Assembly: GCA_964510785.1 (NCBI GenBank)
Contig: CAZECM010000043.1
Location: forward strand, 1 to 26,131
Direction: 5' to 3'
DNA length: 26,131 bases
Source: JAAYZM01 sp964510785
GTDB taxonomy: Bacteria; Actinomycetota; Actinomycetes; Actinomycetales; Cellulomonadaceae
A program made the translations under genes and the position numbers. Positions within the stretch are counted from its first letter, which is position 1. Every line of letters starts with the position of its first letter. This document shows positions 8,465-17,121 of this stretch, in pieces. Below the pieces are notes generated by a model, which saw only the letters and a list, made by a program, of their open reading frames with translations, ran no database searches and had not been told where the DNA came from.

Positions 8465-11400
8465 GCTCCCGCCCCGGCCCCAGCCTCACCAGCCGCCTGC
8501 TCCGGCTGGGCTTCGACGATGTCGAGCGCGGTCGTCGCCTGTTCGAGGACGAGGCGTTGCTCGCCGTCGTCGGCGACCCCGCGCTCGACGAGGACCTGCT
8601 CGCCACCCTCGGCGAGTCCGCCGACCCCGACCTCGCACTGCTCGGCCTCGCGCGTCTCGCCGAGGCGGTGCGCCCCCACGCGCAGCTCAGCTCGCTCGTG
8701 CGGAGCATCGTGGCCGACGACGGCGCCCGGGCCCGGCTCATCGCCGTGCTCGGTGCCTCGACCGCCCTCGGCAACGCCCTCGTCGCCCGCCCGGCCGAGC
8801 TCGCCGTCATCGCCGACGACGCCCCAGGGACCGGTGTCGATGTGCGCACGGTGCGCGCCGAGCTGCTGACCGCCGTCGGCGCCGATCCTGAGGCGGACGT
8901 TCCCGTCGCCGCGCTCGCGGGCGAGGAAGGCACTGCCGCGATGCGCCGTGCCTACCGGCGCCGGCTGCTGCGGATCGCGGCCTGCGACCTCACGGGGCCA
9001 GAGCCGCTCACGTCGCTGCCCGCCGTCGGCGCCGCGCTGGCGGACCTTGCCGCCGCCGCCCTCGAGGGGGCGCTCGCCCTCGCACGTGCCGAGGTGCCGG
9101 ACGGGGGAGCAGCGGTGCGGCTGGCCGTGATCGGCATGGGCAAGACCGGGGGACGCGAGCTCAACTACGTGTCCGACGTCGACGTCATCTACGTCGTCGA
9201 GCCTGCTGGCGACGCGAGCGAGGACGAGGCGATCGCGGTCGGGACGAAGCTCGCGACCCTGCTCGCCGCTAAGTGCGCCTCGCCGGGCCTCGAACCTGCG
9301 CTGTGGCCCGTCGACGCCGCGCTGCGTCCCGAGGGCAAGGCCGGACCGCTCGTGCGCACGCTCGCCTCCCACCGCTCCTACTACGAGCGCTGGGCCAAGG
9401 GCTGGGAGTTCCAGGCGCTGCTCAAGGCGCGACCCGTCGCGGGGGACCGGGAGCTCGGTGCCCAGTACGCCGCGATGGTCACGCCCATGGTCTGGTCCGC
9501 GGCGGGCCGGGAGAACTTCGTCGAGGACTCCCAGGCGATGCGTCGGCGGGTCGAGGACAACATCCCCGCAGCCGAGGTTGCCACCCAGATCAAGCTCGGC
9601 CCCGGCGGGCTGCGGGACGTGGAGTTCACGGTGCAGCTCCTGCAGCTGGTGCACGGGCGGGCCGACGAGTCGATCCGCAGCCCCAACACGCTCACGGCAC
9701 TCGCGTCCTTGTCCGCGGGGGGCTACGTCGGTCGCGAGCACGCCGCGCAGCTCGCCGTGTGCTACCGGTTCCTGCGCGTGCTCGAGCACCGGGTGCAGCT
9801 CCACCACCTGCGGCGCACCCACCTCATGCCCACGGGCCAGCCCGGGCTGCGCCGGCTCGCGCGTGCCGCCGGGATGCGGCCCGAGGGTGCCGAGGGCCTG
9901 ACCGAGCGTTGGCGCCAGACGCGGCGCGACGTGCGCTCGTTGCACGAGGCGCTCTTCTACCGACCTCTCCTGCCCGCTACGGCGCAGCTCTCCCCGGAGG
10001 AGGTCGCGCTCGCACCGGACGCCGCCCGCGCGCGCTTCGCGGCGATCGGGTACCGCGACCCCGACGGTGCGATCCGGCACGTGGCCGCGCTCACCGAGGG
10101 CGTCTCGCGCCGCGCGGCGATCCAGCGCCAGCTCCTGCCCGTCATGCTCGGCTGGTTTGCCGAGGGCACCGACCCCGACGCGGGGCTGCTGAGCTTCCGC
10201 AAGCTCTCCGAGACGCTCGGCACCACGCACTGGTACCTCAAGCTGCTGCGGGACTCGGGGGTCGCGGCCGACAGGCTCGCGCGCGTGCTGTCGACCTCTC
10301 GCTACGTGGCCGAGGCGCTCGTCGGCTCCCCGGAGTCCGTCGTGTGGTTCGACGACGATGCCGAGCTCGCCGCGCCCTCGGCCGAGCGGCTCGCGGCGGA
10401 GGCCGAGGCCGTGGTGTCACGCGCCGTCAGCCCCGAGGCGGCCGCGACCTCGCTGCGTGGGCTGCGCCGTCGCGAGCTGGCCCGGACGTCCGCGGCCCAG
10501 GTGCTCGGGGTGCTCGACGAAGAAGCCGCCGCCGAGGCGGTGACGAACGCCGCCGACGTGGTCCTCGCCGGGGGTCTCGTCGCCGCCGAGGCTGCCGTGC
10601 GCGGCGAGCAGGGTCGCGATGCCTCGCCGACCCGGATGCTGGTCGTGGCGATGGGGCGGCTCGGTGGCCGCGAGATGGGCTACGTCTCGGACGCGGACGT
10701 CATGTTCGTGCACGACCCGGTGGCTGGCGCGGGCGAGGAGGAGGCGCAGGCCTTCGCGACGGCCGCGGCCTCGCGTCTGCGCACCTTTCTGGGTGCCACG
10801 GGGCCGGAGCCGGCGCTCGAGGTCGACGCGGGACTGCGGCCCGAGGGGCGCAACGGTCCGCTCGTGCGCTCGTTGGCCTCGTTCGCCGAGTACTACGAGC
10901 GATGGTCGGCCGCCTGGGAGAGCCAGGCGCTCCTGCGGGCGCGCTACGTCGCGGGGTCGCGGGAGCTGTGGGCCGACTTCGAGCGGCTCATCGACCCGCT
11001 GCGCTACCCGGCGGGCGGCCTGCCCGAGTCCGACGCGCGCGAGATCCGGCGTATCAAGGCTCGTGTCGAGTCCGAGCGGTTGCCGCGCGGGGTCCAGCCG
11101 GCTCGTCACCTCAAGCTGGGACCCGGTGGGCTGTCCGACGTCGAGTGGACGGCCCAGCTCCTCCAGCTCCAGCACGCGGGTGCCGAGCCGGGACTGCGCA
11201 CCACCTCGACCGCCGGCGCGCTCGAGGCTGCTGCGGCCGCTGGTCTCGTCGAGGCGACCGACGTCGAGACGCTCCTGCACGCCTGGCGGCTGGCCTCTGG
11301 GCTGCGCGGCGCGCTCGTGCTGTGGTCGGGGCGGGCGTCGACGGCACACGCCGACCAGCTCCCGCACGAACGGCGGGCACTGGTCGGCGTGGCCCGGCTG

Positions 11401-11493
11401 CTCGGCCACGAGTCCGGGGCCGAGCTCGAGGACGAGTACCTGCGCTCGGCCCGGAGGGCCCGCGCCGTCGTCGACCGGCTGTTCTACACGTAG
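8461..11493 (+). CDS. glnE: bifunctional glutamine synthetase adenylyltransferase/deadenylase
   Basis: GlnE adds and removes AMP on the regulatory tyrosine of GlnA1, setting nitrogen assimilation to the nitrogen state of the cell. The 1010-residue length fits the family. There are two nucleotidyltransferase domains. The N-terminal (deadenylylating) one has GMGKTGGRELNYVSDVDV near 224-242, and the C-terminal (adenylylating) one has AMGRLGGREMGYVSDADV near 729-746. The GTG start at 8461 overlaps the glnA2 stop as GTGA, which settles it against a much longer open frame running through glnA2. Its presumed target gene, glnA1, is now about 14 kb away. Confidence 0.96.
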   Translation: MSSRPGPSLTSRLLRLGFDDVERGRRLFEDEALLAVVGDPALDEDLLATLGESADPDLALLGLARLAEAVRPHAQLSSLVRSIVADDGARARLIAVLGASTALGNALVARPAELAVIADDAPGTGVDVRTVRAELLTAVGADPEADVPVAALAGEEGTAAMRRAYRRRLLRIAACDLTGPEPLTSLPAVGAALADLAAAALEGALALARAEVPDGGAAVRLAVIGMGKTGGRELNYVSDVDVIYVVEPAGDASEDEAIAVGTKLATLLAAKCASPGLEPALWPVDAALRPEGKAGPLVRTLASHRSYYERWAKGWEFQALLKARPVAGDRELGAQYAAMVTPMVWSAAGRENFVEDSQAMRRRVEDNIPAAEVATQIKLGPGGLRDVEFTVQLLQLVHGRADESIRSPNTLTALASLSAGGYVGREHAAQLAVCYRFLRVLEHRVQLHHLRRTHLMPTGQPGLRRLARAAGMRPEGAEGLTERWRQTRRDVRSLHEALFYRPLLPATAQLSPEEVALAPDAARARFAAIGYRDPDGAIRHVAALTEGVSRRAAIQRQLLPVMLGWFAEGTDPDAGLLSFRKLSETLGTTHWYLKLLRDSGVAADRLARVLSTSRYVAEALVGSPESVVWFDDDAELAAPSAERLAAEAEAVVSRAVSPEAAATSLRGLRRRELARTSAAQVLGVLDEEAAAEAVTNAADVVLAGGLVAAEAAVRGEQGRDASPTRMLVVAMGRLGGREMGYVSDADVMFVHDPVAGAGEEEAQAFATAAASRLRTFLGATGPEPALEVDAGLRPEGRNGPLVRSLASFAEYYERWSAAWESQALLRARYVAGSRELWADFERLIDPLRYPAGGLPESDAREIRRIKARVESERLPRGVQPARHLKLGPGGLSDVEWTAQLLQLQHAGAEPGLRTTSTAGALEAAAAAGLVEATDVETLLHAWRLASGLRGALVLWSGRASTAHADQLPHERRALVGVARLLGHESGAELEDEYLRSARRARAVVDRLFYT

Positions 11494-11494
11494 C

Positions 11495-11761
11495 TCAGTC
11501 GACGCGCTTCCTGCCTGTCAGCGCGCCCCAGATGAGCAGCACGACGAGCGTGCCGAGGAAGGCGAGTGCCCAGGTCTGCAGCGAGAAGAAGTTCTCGAGA
11601 CCGGCATCGAAGACGATCGACCCGATCCAGCCGCCGACCACGGCACCGATGACGCCGAGGATGAGCGTCGCGAACCAGCCACCCGTCATGCGACCGGGCA
11701 GAACCGCCTTGCCGATCGCGCCCATGATGAGTCCTAGAACGATCCAACCGAGAAAACTCAC
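11495..11761 (-). CDS. GlsB/YeaQ/YmgE family small membrane protein
   Basis: An 88-residue inner-membrane protein with three hydrophobic helices and glycine-zipper spacing: FLGWIVLGLIMGAIGKAVLP, then GWFATLILGVIGAVVGGWIG, then a last segment near residues 62-80. Members of this transglycosylase-associated/GlsB family are linked to general stress responses, but their biochemical role is not settled. The start is GTG at 11761, decided by a perfect AAGGAGG site 7 bases upstream. Its stop is one base from the glnE stop on the other strand, so the two transcripts meet head-on with no room for a terminator. Confidence 0.9.
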   Translation of the reverse strand: MSFLGWIVLGLIMGAIGKAVLPGRMTGGWFATLILGVIGAVVGGWIGSIVFDAGLENFFSLQTWALAFLGTLVVLLIWGALTGRKRVD

Positions 11762-11781
11762 GGTCGCCTCCTTGTGCTTCG

Positions 11782-11797
11782 CGCCGCGGGTGCGGCG
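11782..11797. terminator. short GC hairpin between vapC-like gene and glsB-like gene
   Basis: CGCCGC-gggt-GCGGCG forms a 6-base-pair hairpin with a 4-base loop in the 85-base gap after the toxin gene and before the membrane protein gene, both on the minus strand. It could end the toxin-antitoxin transcript or fold in the leader of the next gene. No T-run follows. Nothing else stands out in this gap. Confidence 0.35.
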
Positions 11798-11846
11798 TCC
11801 ACTTCAGTCAAGCACCGGGAGTTCGAACCCGCAGGTCGAGGGTGCC

Positions 11847-12266
11847 TCAGTGCTCGCCGCCGCCGGGGTGGACGAGGTGCACGGACGGGAAGTAGGTCGC
11901 GTAGCGGCGAGCGTCACGGGTGAGTAGGCGCAACCCTGCTACGGCGGCGTGGGCCCCGATGTAGAAGTCGGGAAGCGGTGAGGTGCGCGCACCACCGCGC
12001 CGTCGGTGGCTGGCGAAGGCCCTGCCTGCGAGGAACACCGCCGGCCAGGGGAGCGGGGAGCGGCGAAAGTCCTCGGACGGGATCACGGCCTCGAGCTCCT
12101 CGATCCGACTGAAGCCCACGGAGATCTCGGCGTAGATGATGGGATTGATCCACAGTGGTCCGCGCTCACCGGCATCGGCCAGCGCGCGACTCGACCACGG
12201 GAACCACTCCGGATCCTCGGTCGCGACGTCGAGGATGACGTTGCTGTCGACCAGAGTGCCGGTCAC
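11847..12266 (-). CDS. PIN-domain toxin, VapC family
   Basis: This 139-residue PIN-fold ribonuclease would cleave RNA when freed from its antitoxin. The four acidic active-site residues are in place: D7 (LVDSNVILD), E47 (YAEISVGF), D100 (PLPDFYIGAHA) and D118 (LTRDARRY). The start lies 6 bases after the stop of the AbrB-type antitoxin, the usual antitoxin-first order. Base composition is like the host core genes, so the pair may be older than the low-GC island beside it. The cellular RNA target cannot be read from the sequence. Confidence 0.9.
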   Translation of the reverse strand: MTGTLVDSNVILDVATEDPEWFPWSSRALADAGERGPLWINPIIYAEISVGFSRIEELEAVIPSEDFRRSPLPWPAVFLAGRAFASHRRRGGARTSPLPDFYIGAHAAVAGLRLLTRDARRYATYFPSVHLVHPGGGEH

Positions 12267-12272
12267 CGCGGG

Positions 12273-12500
12273 CTACCCGTCTCGAGTCAGCGCGAGGATC
12301 TCATCGGTCGTCATCCCGACGTCGGCGCTGCCCCGCAGACGTTCGGTGATGGTCTGTCCGCGACCCGGGCCGCCCTCGACCTTGCGCAGCACGACGGTGT
12401 CGTCGACCCACACGAAGTCGACGCTGCTCCCGGAACCGATACCGAGTGCGTCGCGGATCTCCTTGGGGATGGTGACCTGGCCCTTTGATGTCACTCGCAT
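12273..12500 (-). CDS. AbrB/MazE-type antitoxin
   Basis: A 75-residue protein with an N-terminal SpoVT-AbrB swapped-hairpin DNA-binding domain: MRVTSKGQVTIPKEIRDALG, then VDFVWVDDTVVLRKVEG. The acidic C-terminal tail with TTDEILALTRDG would bind and block the PIN toxin encoded 6 bases downstream. Such antitoxins bind their own promoter, and an inverted repeat (GGTAAG/CTTACC) lies directly upstream. There is no Shine-Dalgarno site; a TACGAT -10 element sits 7 bases before the ATG, so the transcript is probably leaderless. Confidence 0.9.
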   Translation of the reverse strand: MRVTSKGQVTIPKEIRDALGIGSGSSVDFVWVDDTVVLRKVEGGPGRGQTITERLRGSADVGMTTDEILALTRDG

Positions 12501-12530
12501 GGTAAGGATCGTACCAGTAGGAGTCTTACC
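12501..12530 (-). promoter_or_regulatory. antitoxin promoter and likely operator
   Basis: Directly upstream of the antitoxin ATG lies an inverted repeat with arms GGTAAG (12501-12506) and CTTACC (12525-12530). It encloses a TACGAT -10 element (minus strand, 12508-12513). The -10 ends 7 bases before the ATG, the usual distance for leaderless mRNAs. Binding of the AbrB-type antitoxin to the repeat would cover the -10, consistent with autoregulation. Confidence 0.5.
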
Positions 12531-12590
12531 GCACGTGAAGACTCGATACGATCTCTACTACGATGTCTCATCCTCGCCGCACCGACGGAC

Positions 12591-12625
12591 GGCCCCTGAC
12601 CTGCGGACACGCAGTGTCAGGGGCC
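12591..12625. terminator. strong hairpin downstream of the seven-gene operon
   Basis: The stem is GGCCCCTGAC + CTGCG, a GACA loop, then CGCAG + bulged T + GTCAGGGGCC: 15 base pairs with one bulge. An outer CGGAC (12586-12590) / GTCCG (12634-12638) pair can extend it. It lies 190 bases after the last stop of the minus-strand operon and before the antitoxin promoter, so it probably ends the operon transcript. No T-run is present. The remaining bases of the 12531-12811 gap hold no gene I can support. Confidence 0.55.
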
Positions 12626-12811
12626 CCTCTGCCGTCCGGGACGCCAAGCGTGAGTCGAACAAGGAGCCGCGGGGTTGGCTGTTGTTGATCACCGGCGTTG
12701 TTGCCGAAGCGCGGCTCTGACCTGCACAAACGCCCTTGTCGACTCATTGCCTGCCGCCGACCTGAAGCGGGAATCCTGCGGACGTTTTTGGGACAGTGCG
12801 GAGTTGCAGAT

Positions 12812-14857
12812 TCAGTGGCAGCGGGCGCATGTGGCGCCGAGCGGTTCGGTGGCGACTGGGCACGCGCGGCACTCGAGGCATATGTATCGGTTCGCGGCAG
12901 ACCTTGACCAGCATGGCGATGCAAGGGCGTCCTGTCCGAAGATGCGCTCGACCCATCCGGGGCCTTTGATCTCCGGATTGAGCAACTCCTGCTCTGGTTC
13001 GATGATGGGTATCCGACTCTGGCAACTCCCGCATCGCTCATGCCCCCAGCGGGTCCCACAAGATTGGCACTCGACTGTGAAGATGTCGCCGTCGCGCTGA
13101 AGTTGCCTTGTATCCGCTGGCACGGTGCACGCTGGGCAGGTCAGGCTGGCGTCCAGGAGCAGAGTGGCGCGATCGAACGAGTCCGACACTCGCGCGATGT
13201 GATGGCCGTGGTCCCGCTGCCAGCCTGAGCCGCGGGTGGCATCCGTGAGTGCTCTGATAACGGTGTCGAGTCTTGTTCGTTCGCTGGTGGTGAGCGATCT
13301 GCGGAGCGCAAGGGAGTTCCCCACGCGGTGAAACAGTGGCGAGAGGCTGGGATCCCCGATGTCGGCCGTTTCAAGGTGGGCGACGAGTCGACTCGGCATC
13401 GGCACGCTCTCCAGATTGAGGATAGGGGGGTAAGCCGCGAGCGCCGGGGCACGCACAGCCAAACCAACAGCTCGGGCGATTCGCTCAAGACTCGTGATCT
13501 CAAGTGGCGACACCGGGGTCCCTGTTAAGTGGAATTCGGGTGTCTGCGAATCGTCCATTGCTGAGCACATCTTGGCTGCGATCTTGGTGCTGGGCATGCT
13601 TCGGATCGATGTCGCCGACGCCAAGTAGACAACAACCGTGGCGCGGTCGACCTCCGTCGACAGGTCGGACCAACGTTTGGCGATGAACGAGTGGTCGTCG
13701 TCGGGAGCGACCATGTCGAGGAGTGGCACGAAGCGGGTCGGCACCCCTTGGCTTTCCAGCGTCAGCACGCCGTCCGAAGCTCGGCACAGCGAGACAGTTC
13801 CCCAGACACCGCTGAGCTCGATCGTGCCACCAAATGCGGGGAGGGTATCGGTCGTCGGCGCGTAGCCGAGGCTGTCGAGAGCGCGGGCGAAGAGCCCGAG
13901 AACGTACAGGTCGAATGTGTGATGGCGAGCGACAAGACGTTCGGACCTTTCTTCTGGCGTCTCGACTTCGACTTCGGGTAGCTGGTAGGCAGTCCAAACT
14001 TCTCCAGCTGCGCGGTAGTGAGTGTCGTTGCTGATGACGTTGGTTCGCCGAAGGCGTCGTTGCCCGGTGGTCTGCCCGCGTAGTAGTGCGGACAATGTGC
14101 TCCCGCGGAGTGCCTGGACCCAGCCGTAGAGCTTCTCAAGTACGGCAAGTGTCTGCCCTGCGTGGACCTGAGTCTCCGATGCCTTCAGGGCGTCAGCGCC
14201 CCAGAAGGAGTAGAGGCGTTCGATTCTTTGGTACGTCCCGACGTGCTGAGCGGGATCTAGGTCTGCCAGATCCGAGACGAGCCGGCGAAGCTTGCGGATT
14301 CGTGCCAGAAGGGCGGAGGACAGAATCGGATGAACAAGTTCTGTCACCATCCGGTTCTCGTAGAGGTTGGCGTCCTCGTCGCGAGTGATTGCGAGGGCGC
14401 GGCGGGGAACCGGCCCGGAAAGCGTCCTGCCGGCCCAATCCTCAGTGTGGGCGGCCAGCCGATCCAAGGCTCTCCGTGCGGGGCGTTTGACGCGCGCAAC
14501 CGGTAGCAGTTCCGATTTCTCGCCCAAGCGGGTTACGAAACGCTCAGTGACACGGGCGACGGAGGGGAGCTTCTCGCTTAGCAACCTTTCGCGTTGCTCC
14601 AATGCCACGGTGTCTTCATCGTGCCCAGACAAGAGGGCGGTGCCAAGCAGTCCGCGCCACGAACCGGAGTCCACCGCTGCGTGAAGAGTGTGTGCGAGGG
14701 ATGCGAGTGCTTCCAAGTCTTCTGACGCTGCGGAGTCCCGAGATTCGATGCCGGACTCGACATCAAGCAGGTGTAATGAGTCGCGAGCCCACCGCCCAGT
14801 CCAGCCGCTCTGCGCTGACCCACCCTGTCCGGTGACGCGATCGTGCTCCGCCTTCAC
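12812..14857 (-). CDS. DUF2357-like protein with C-terminal zinc ribbons
   Basis: Last gene of the seven-gene operon, 681 residues. The middle (about 95-330) resembles DUF2357, the N-terminal module found in McrC-like partners of McrB-type GTPases, with a YENRMV motif at 166-171. A following beta-rich region (about 335-420) is where an McrC PD-(D/E)xK nuclease would be expected, but I see no convincing D...(D/E)xK set; TLESQG is the nearest, and it lacks the lysine. The last 110 residues carry twelve cysteines (C574/577/597/600, C609/612, C649, C660/663/666, C677/680), which can form two or three zinc ribbons. The start is GTG at 14857, overlapping the upstream stop as GTGA. The likely role is partner of the AAA+ protein encoded just before it. 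Confidence 0.72.
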   Translation of the reverse strand: MKAEHDRVTGQGGSAQSGWTGRWARDSLHLLDVESGIESRDSAASEDLEALASLAHTLHAAVDSGSWRGLLGTALLSGHDEDTVALEQRERLLSEKLPSVARVTERFVTRLGEKSELLPVARVKRPARRALDRLAAHTEDWAGRTLSGPVPRRALAITRDEDANLYENRMVTELVHPILSSALLARIRKLRRLVSDLADLDPAQHVGTYQRIERLYSFWGADALKASETQVHAGQTLAVLEKLYGWVQALRGSTLSALLRGQTTGQRRLRRTNVISNDTHYRAAGEVWTAYQLPEVEVETPEERSERLVARHHTFDLYVLGLFARALDSLGYAPTTDTLPAFGGTIELSGVWGTVSLCRASDGVLTLESQGVPTRFVPLLDMVAPDDDHSFIAKRWSDLSTEVDRATVVVYLASATSIRSMPSTKIAAKMCSAMDDSQTPEFHLTGTPVSPLEITSLERIARAVGLAVRAPALAAYPPILNLESVPMPSRLVAHLETADIGDPSLSPLFHRVGNSLALRRSLTTSERTRLDTVIRALTDATRGSGWQRDHGHHIARVSDSFDRATLLLDASLTCPACTVPADTRQLQRDGDIFTVECQSCGTRWGHERCGSCQSRIPIIEPEQELLNPEIKGPGWVERIFGQDALASPCWSRSAANRYICLECRACPVATEPLGATCARCH

Positions 14858-17121
14858 GATCCGAAACCGCCGCGCAACTTCTTGGCCTCGCTTCGGAGGG
14901 CTGCCAACGTCTTGTCGGGACTTGCCGACTTATCCAGTTCGTCCCAGTGGATCTCGATGTTGTCTGCCAGTCGTTCGAGTTGTTCAGGACGAATCCCGAA
15001 TCGATCCTCGAGCTTTCTGACGAGCTTGGTGGCAACCAGGTGATCCACGGCCTCAGTGATGCCGCCGCCGCTGTCCAACACCACGGGTACGAACCGATCG
15101 ATCTGGCGCTCCAGACGATTGCCCCAACCCACGCCGAACTCCTCGAACTCGCCGTGTAGGGTGGACCGAAGGAAGCCCTTCACCGTGTCTACATCGTGTG
15201 CGTGGTCCTTCGACGCAGTCGCGAATGCCCTATCCAGAACTTCGAACGATACGGGGTCAGCCTTGCCGTGGTTCCTTGGTTGGAACGGGACGTAGTTGGA
15301 GGGTAGTGCCTGGACGTGCGCTCGGTCGTACGTCTTGTCGGCAAATGCGACGGTAGTCTCGTCATGGTTGGCGGTTCCTACGAACCACACGTTCCGCGGC
15401 AGCGGGAGTTCTGAGCCTTCGAGCATCGCGGGCAGGTTTGGGACCGCACTCGTGAGTAGTGGAATCCGTACCCGCTCCGTTGCTGAGTTTTCGAGCAGTG
15501 AGAGCATCACGCTGAAGTACTGCTCGGGGTGAGCGAGGTTCATCTCGTCGAGCACTATGACCATCGGGCGATCGGCATTGGCCGGGAGAAGCGCTCGGTA
15601 CAGCGCCTTGGTGAACTCGCTCTCGGCGAATCGCTTCTCAAAAGCGTTGTAGTAGCCGAAAAGATCGTCCTTGTCGCGCCAGCCCGCCTGAACCTCCACG
15701 ATCTCGACGGCGCTGTCTCCAGCTAGGGCCTTGAAGAACTCGCGCGGCAGGCTCGTCTTTCCGGTGCCGGAGATGCCTTGAAGCAGGTGCAGTCGGCTGG
15801 CTGCGAGACCGGCAAGGAAGATCCGAACGTCGGACTCGGAGTAGTAGAAGCTGGTCGCAGGATTCGTTGCCATGCGATCGCGGATCTCGTCGGCCAAGTC
15901 GGCCAACGTGTCGAAGTCGCGGCCGACGGGATCGCGTGCCAACGTGGGATCGTCGTCGTAGTCCGAGCATGCGGGAAAGGGTCGGGTGGAGTTCTCCTTC
16001 GCTTGGAGTTCATCCCAGTCGCTCTTCTGCTGCGCAATCGCCTGCCGGAGGATCTCCCTTTGAGATGCGAGAGCGTCGCGCTCGTCCCTAAGAATCTCCA
16101 ACTCACCAACGTTGACCAGGTAGCGCCGAAGCTGGGAGTCGAGTTGGTCATGCAGTGATCGCCAATGAGCAGAATCGCTCTCGGCCTCGGAAACGCGCAG
16201 CGCCTTCTGCCGCAGGTCGACGATTTCGTCTTCCGCTGGTCGCCTGGCGAGCTCGTCTTCCTTGCCTCGAAGCTTGTCGGTGAGCGCGTCGATTCGGCGC
16301 TGCTGACCATCGGGGTCGTCTCCGAAGCTCGCTAGCTTGTTCCGCAGATCGCGGAGATCGCGCTCCCTATCGACGATCCGTTCTCTTTCCGCAGCGAGCT
16401 GGCTGTTAAGGTCCTCGATCTCATCCCGCGCGGTCGCCAACTCAGCCCCAACGCGACGCTGCACGAGGCTCTCGACCGTCGCCTCCTTCGCCTTCAGAAA
16501 GTCGGCGTCGGAGCGCACTCGGTCCTCTGCGGTCCGGACCTCAACCTCGCGCTTCCGGAGCAACTCACGTTGTTCATCGAGCTCCGCGCGTTCGGTTGCT
16601 AGCTGTTCCTGTTCGGAGACGGCGGCCCTAAGTGCCCGCTCCTTCGCCTCCACGCCCCAAGTCGCCGCATCGTCGAGCATCGCGTCGAACTTCTGGGCGA
16701 TCTCCTTGGTCGAGGCGCGCATCTCGTCGACAAATCCAGCTCTTGCTGCCAGTCGCTTGGTTTCAAGCTCCTTCTCGCCATCGGCCAGCAAGGATTCGCG
16801 AAGGTCGAGCTCCTCGATGCGGCCACGGACCTCATCCTCCTTGTCCTTGAGTTCCTTCTCCTGGGTGCTCAAGCGCTCGCGGAGGGCAGCGACCTGGACG
16901 TCACGCCGCTTCACCTCGTTCCAGAGGTTCCTCACCTTTGTTGCAGTGATGTCGGCCCGCGGAGGCTCGGCCTCTGGAGTCACATCGACGATGTCCTCCG
17001 GCAGATCCTGGAGTTCGGCCAAACCGTCCTCGACCTCAGCGACCTTGCGAGCGTCGGCTCCGGCGTTGACATGAGGGCGCGGCTGCGGGGCCCCGCCCTG
17101 CCTAGGCTTCTGTTTGGCCAT
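14854..17121 (-). CDS. coiled-coil McrB-like AAA+ GTPase
   Basis: A 755-residue protein. Residues ~62-375 are almost unbroken Glu/Lys/Arg/Leu-rich heptads, a long coiled coil with no proline. The AAA+ domain follows (about 420-700): Walker A GISGTGKT at 449-456, Walker B VIVLDEMN at 521-528, and the McrB signature region VGTANHDETT at 581-590. The usual MNxxDR signature reads ANHDET, so the N and D are kept but M and R are not. McrB GTPases form hexameric motors that, with McrC, translocate and cut nucleic acid. Long coiled coils mark the CoCoNuT branch of type IV systems. A GGGG-rich site lies 8 bases before the ATG. It overlaps the upstream gene by 20 bases and the next by 4. Confidence 0.85.
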   Translation of the reverse strand: MAKQKPRQGGAPQPRPHVNAGADARKVAEVEDGLAELQDLPEDIVDVTPEAEPPRADITATKVRNLWNEVKRRDVQVAALRERLSTQEKELKDKEDEVRGRIEELDLRESLLADGEKELETKRLAARAGFVDEMRASTKEIAQKFDAMLDDAATWGVEAKERALRAAVSEQEQLATERAELDEQRELLRKREVEVRTAEDRVRSDADFLKAKEATVESLVQRRVGAELATARDEIEDLNSQLAAERERIVDRERDLRDLRNKLASFGDDPDGQQRRIDALTDKLRGKEDELARRPAEDEIVDLRQKALRVSEAESDSAHWRSLHDQLDSQLRRYLVNVGELEILRDERDALASQREILRQAIAQQKSDWDELQAKENSTRPFPACSDYDDDPTLARDPVGRDFDTLADLADEIRDRMATNPATSFYYSESDVRIFLAGLAASRLHLLQGISGTGKTSLPREFFKALAGDSAVEIVEVQAGWRDKDDLFGYYNAFEKRFAESEFTKALYRALLPANADRPMVIVLDEMNLAHPEQYFSVMLSLLENSATERVRIPLLTSAVPNLPAMLEGSELPLPRNVWFVGTANHDETTVAFADKTYDRAHVQALPSNYVPFQPRNHGKADPVSFEVLDRAFATASKDHAHDVDTVKGFLRSTLHGEFEEFGVGWGNRLERQIDRFVPVVLDSGGGITEAVDHLVATKLVRKLEDRFGIRPEQLERLADNIEIHWDELDKSASPDKTLAALRSEAKKLRGGFGS

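Noticed and set aside
11815..11832. GCGGGTTCGAACTCCCGG on the minus strand, like a tRNA T-arm and a possible att site
   Set aside because: The arms only pair with an 8-base loop, no other tRNA part is present nearby, and I found no second copy at the other edge of the island.
12547..12567. Near-direct repeat TACGATCTC / TACGATGTC upstream of the antitoxin gene
   Set aside because: There are only two imperfect short copies, 12 bases apart, outside the promoter repeat; this could be chance.
12568..13059. A 163-residue minus-strand open frame over the end of the DUF2357-like gene
   Set aside because: It is out of frame with the cysteine-rich C-terminus, which is clearly coding, and its peptide shows no domain pattern.
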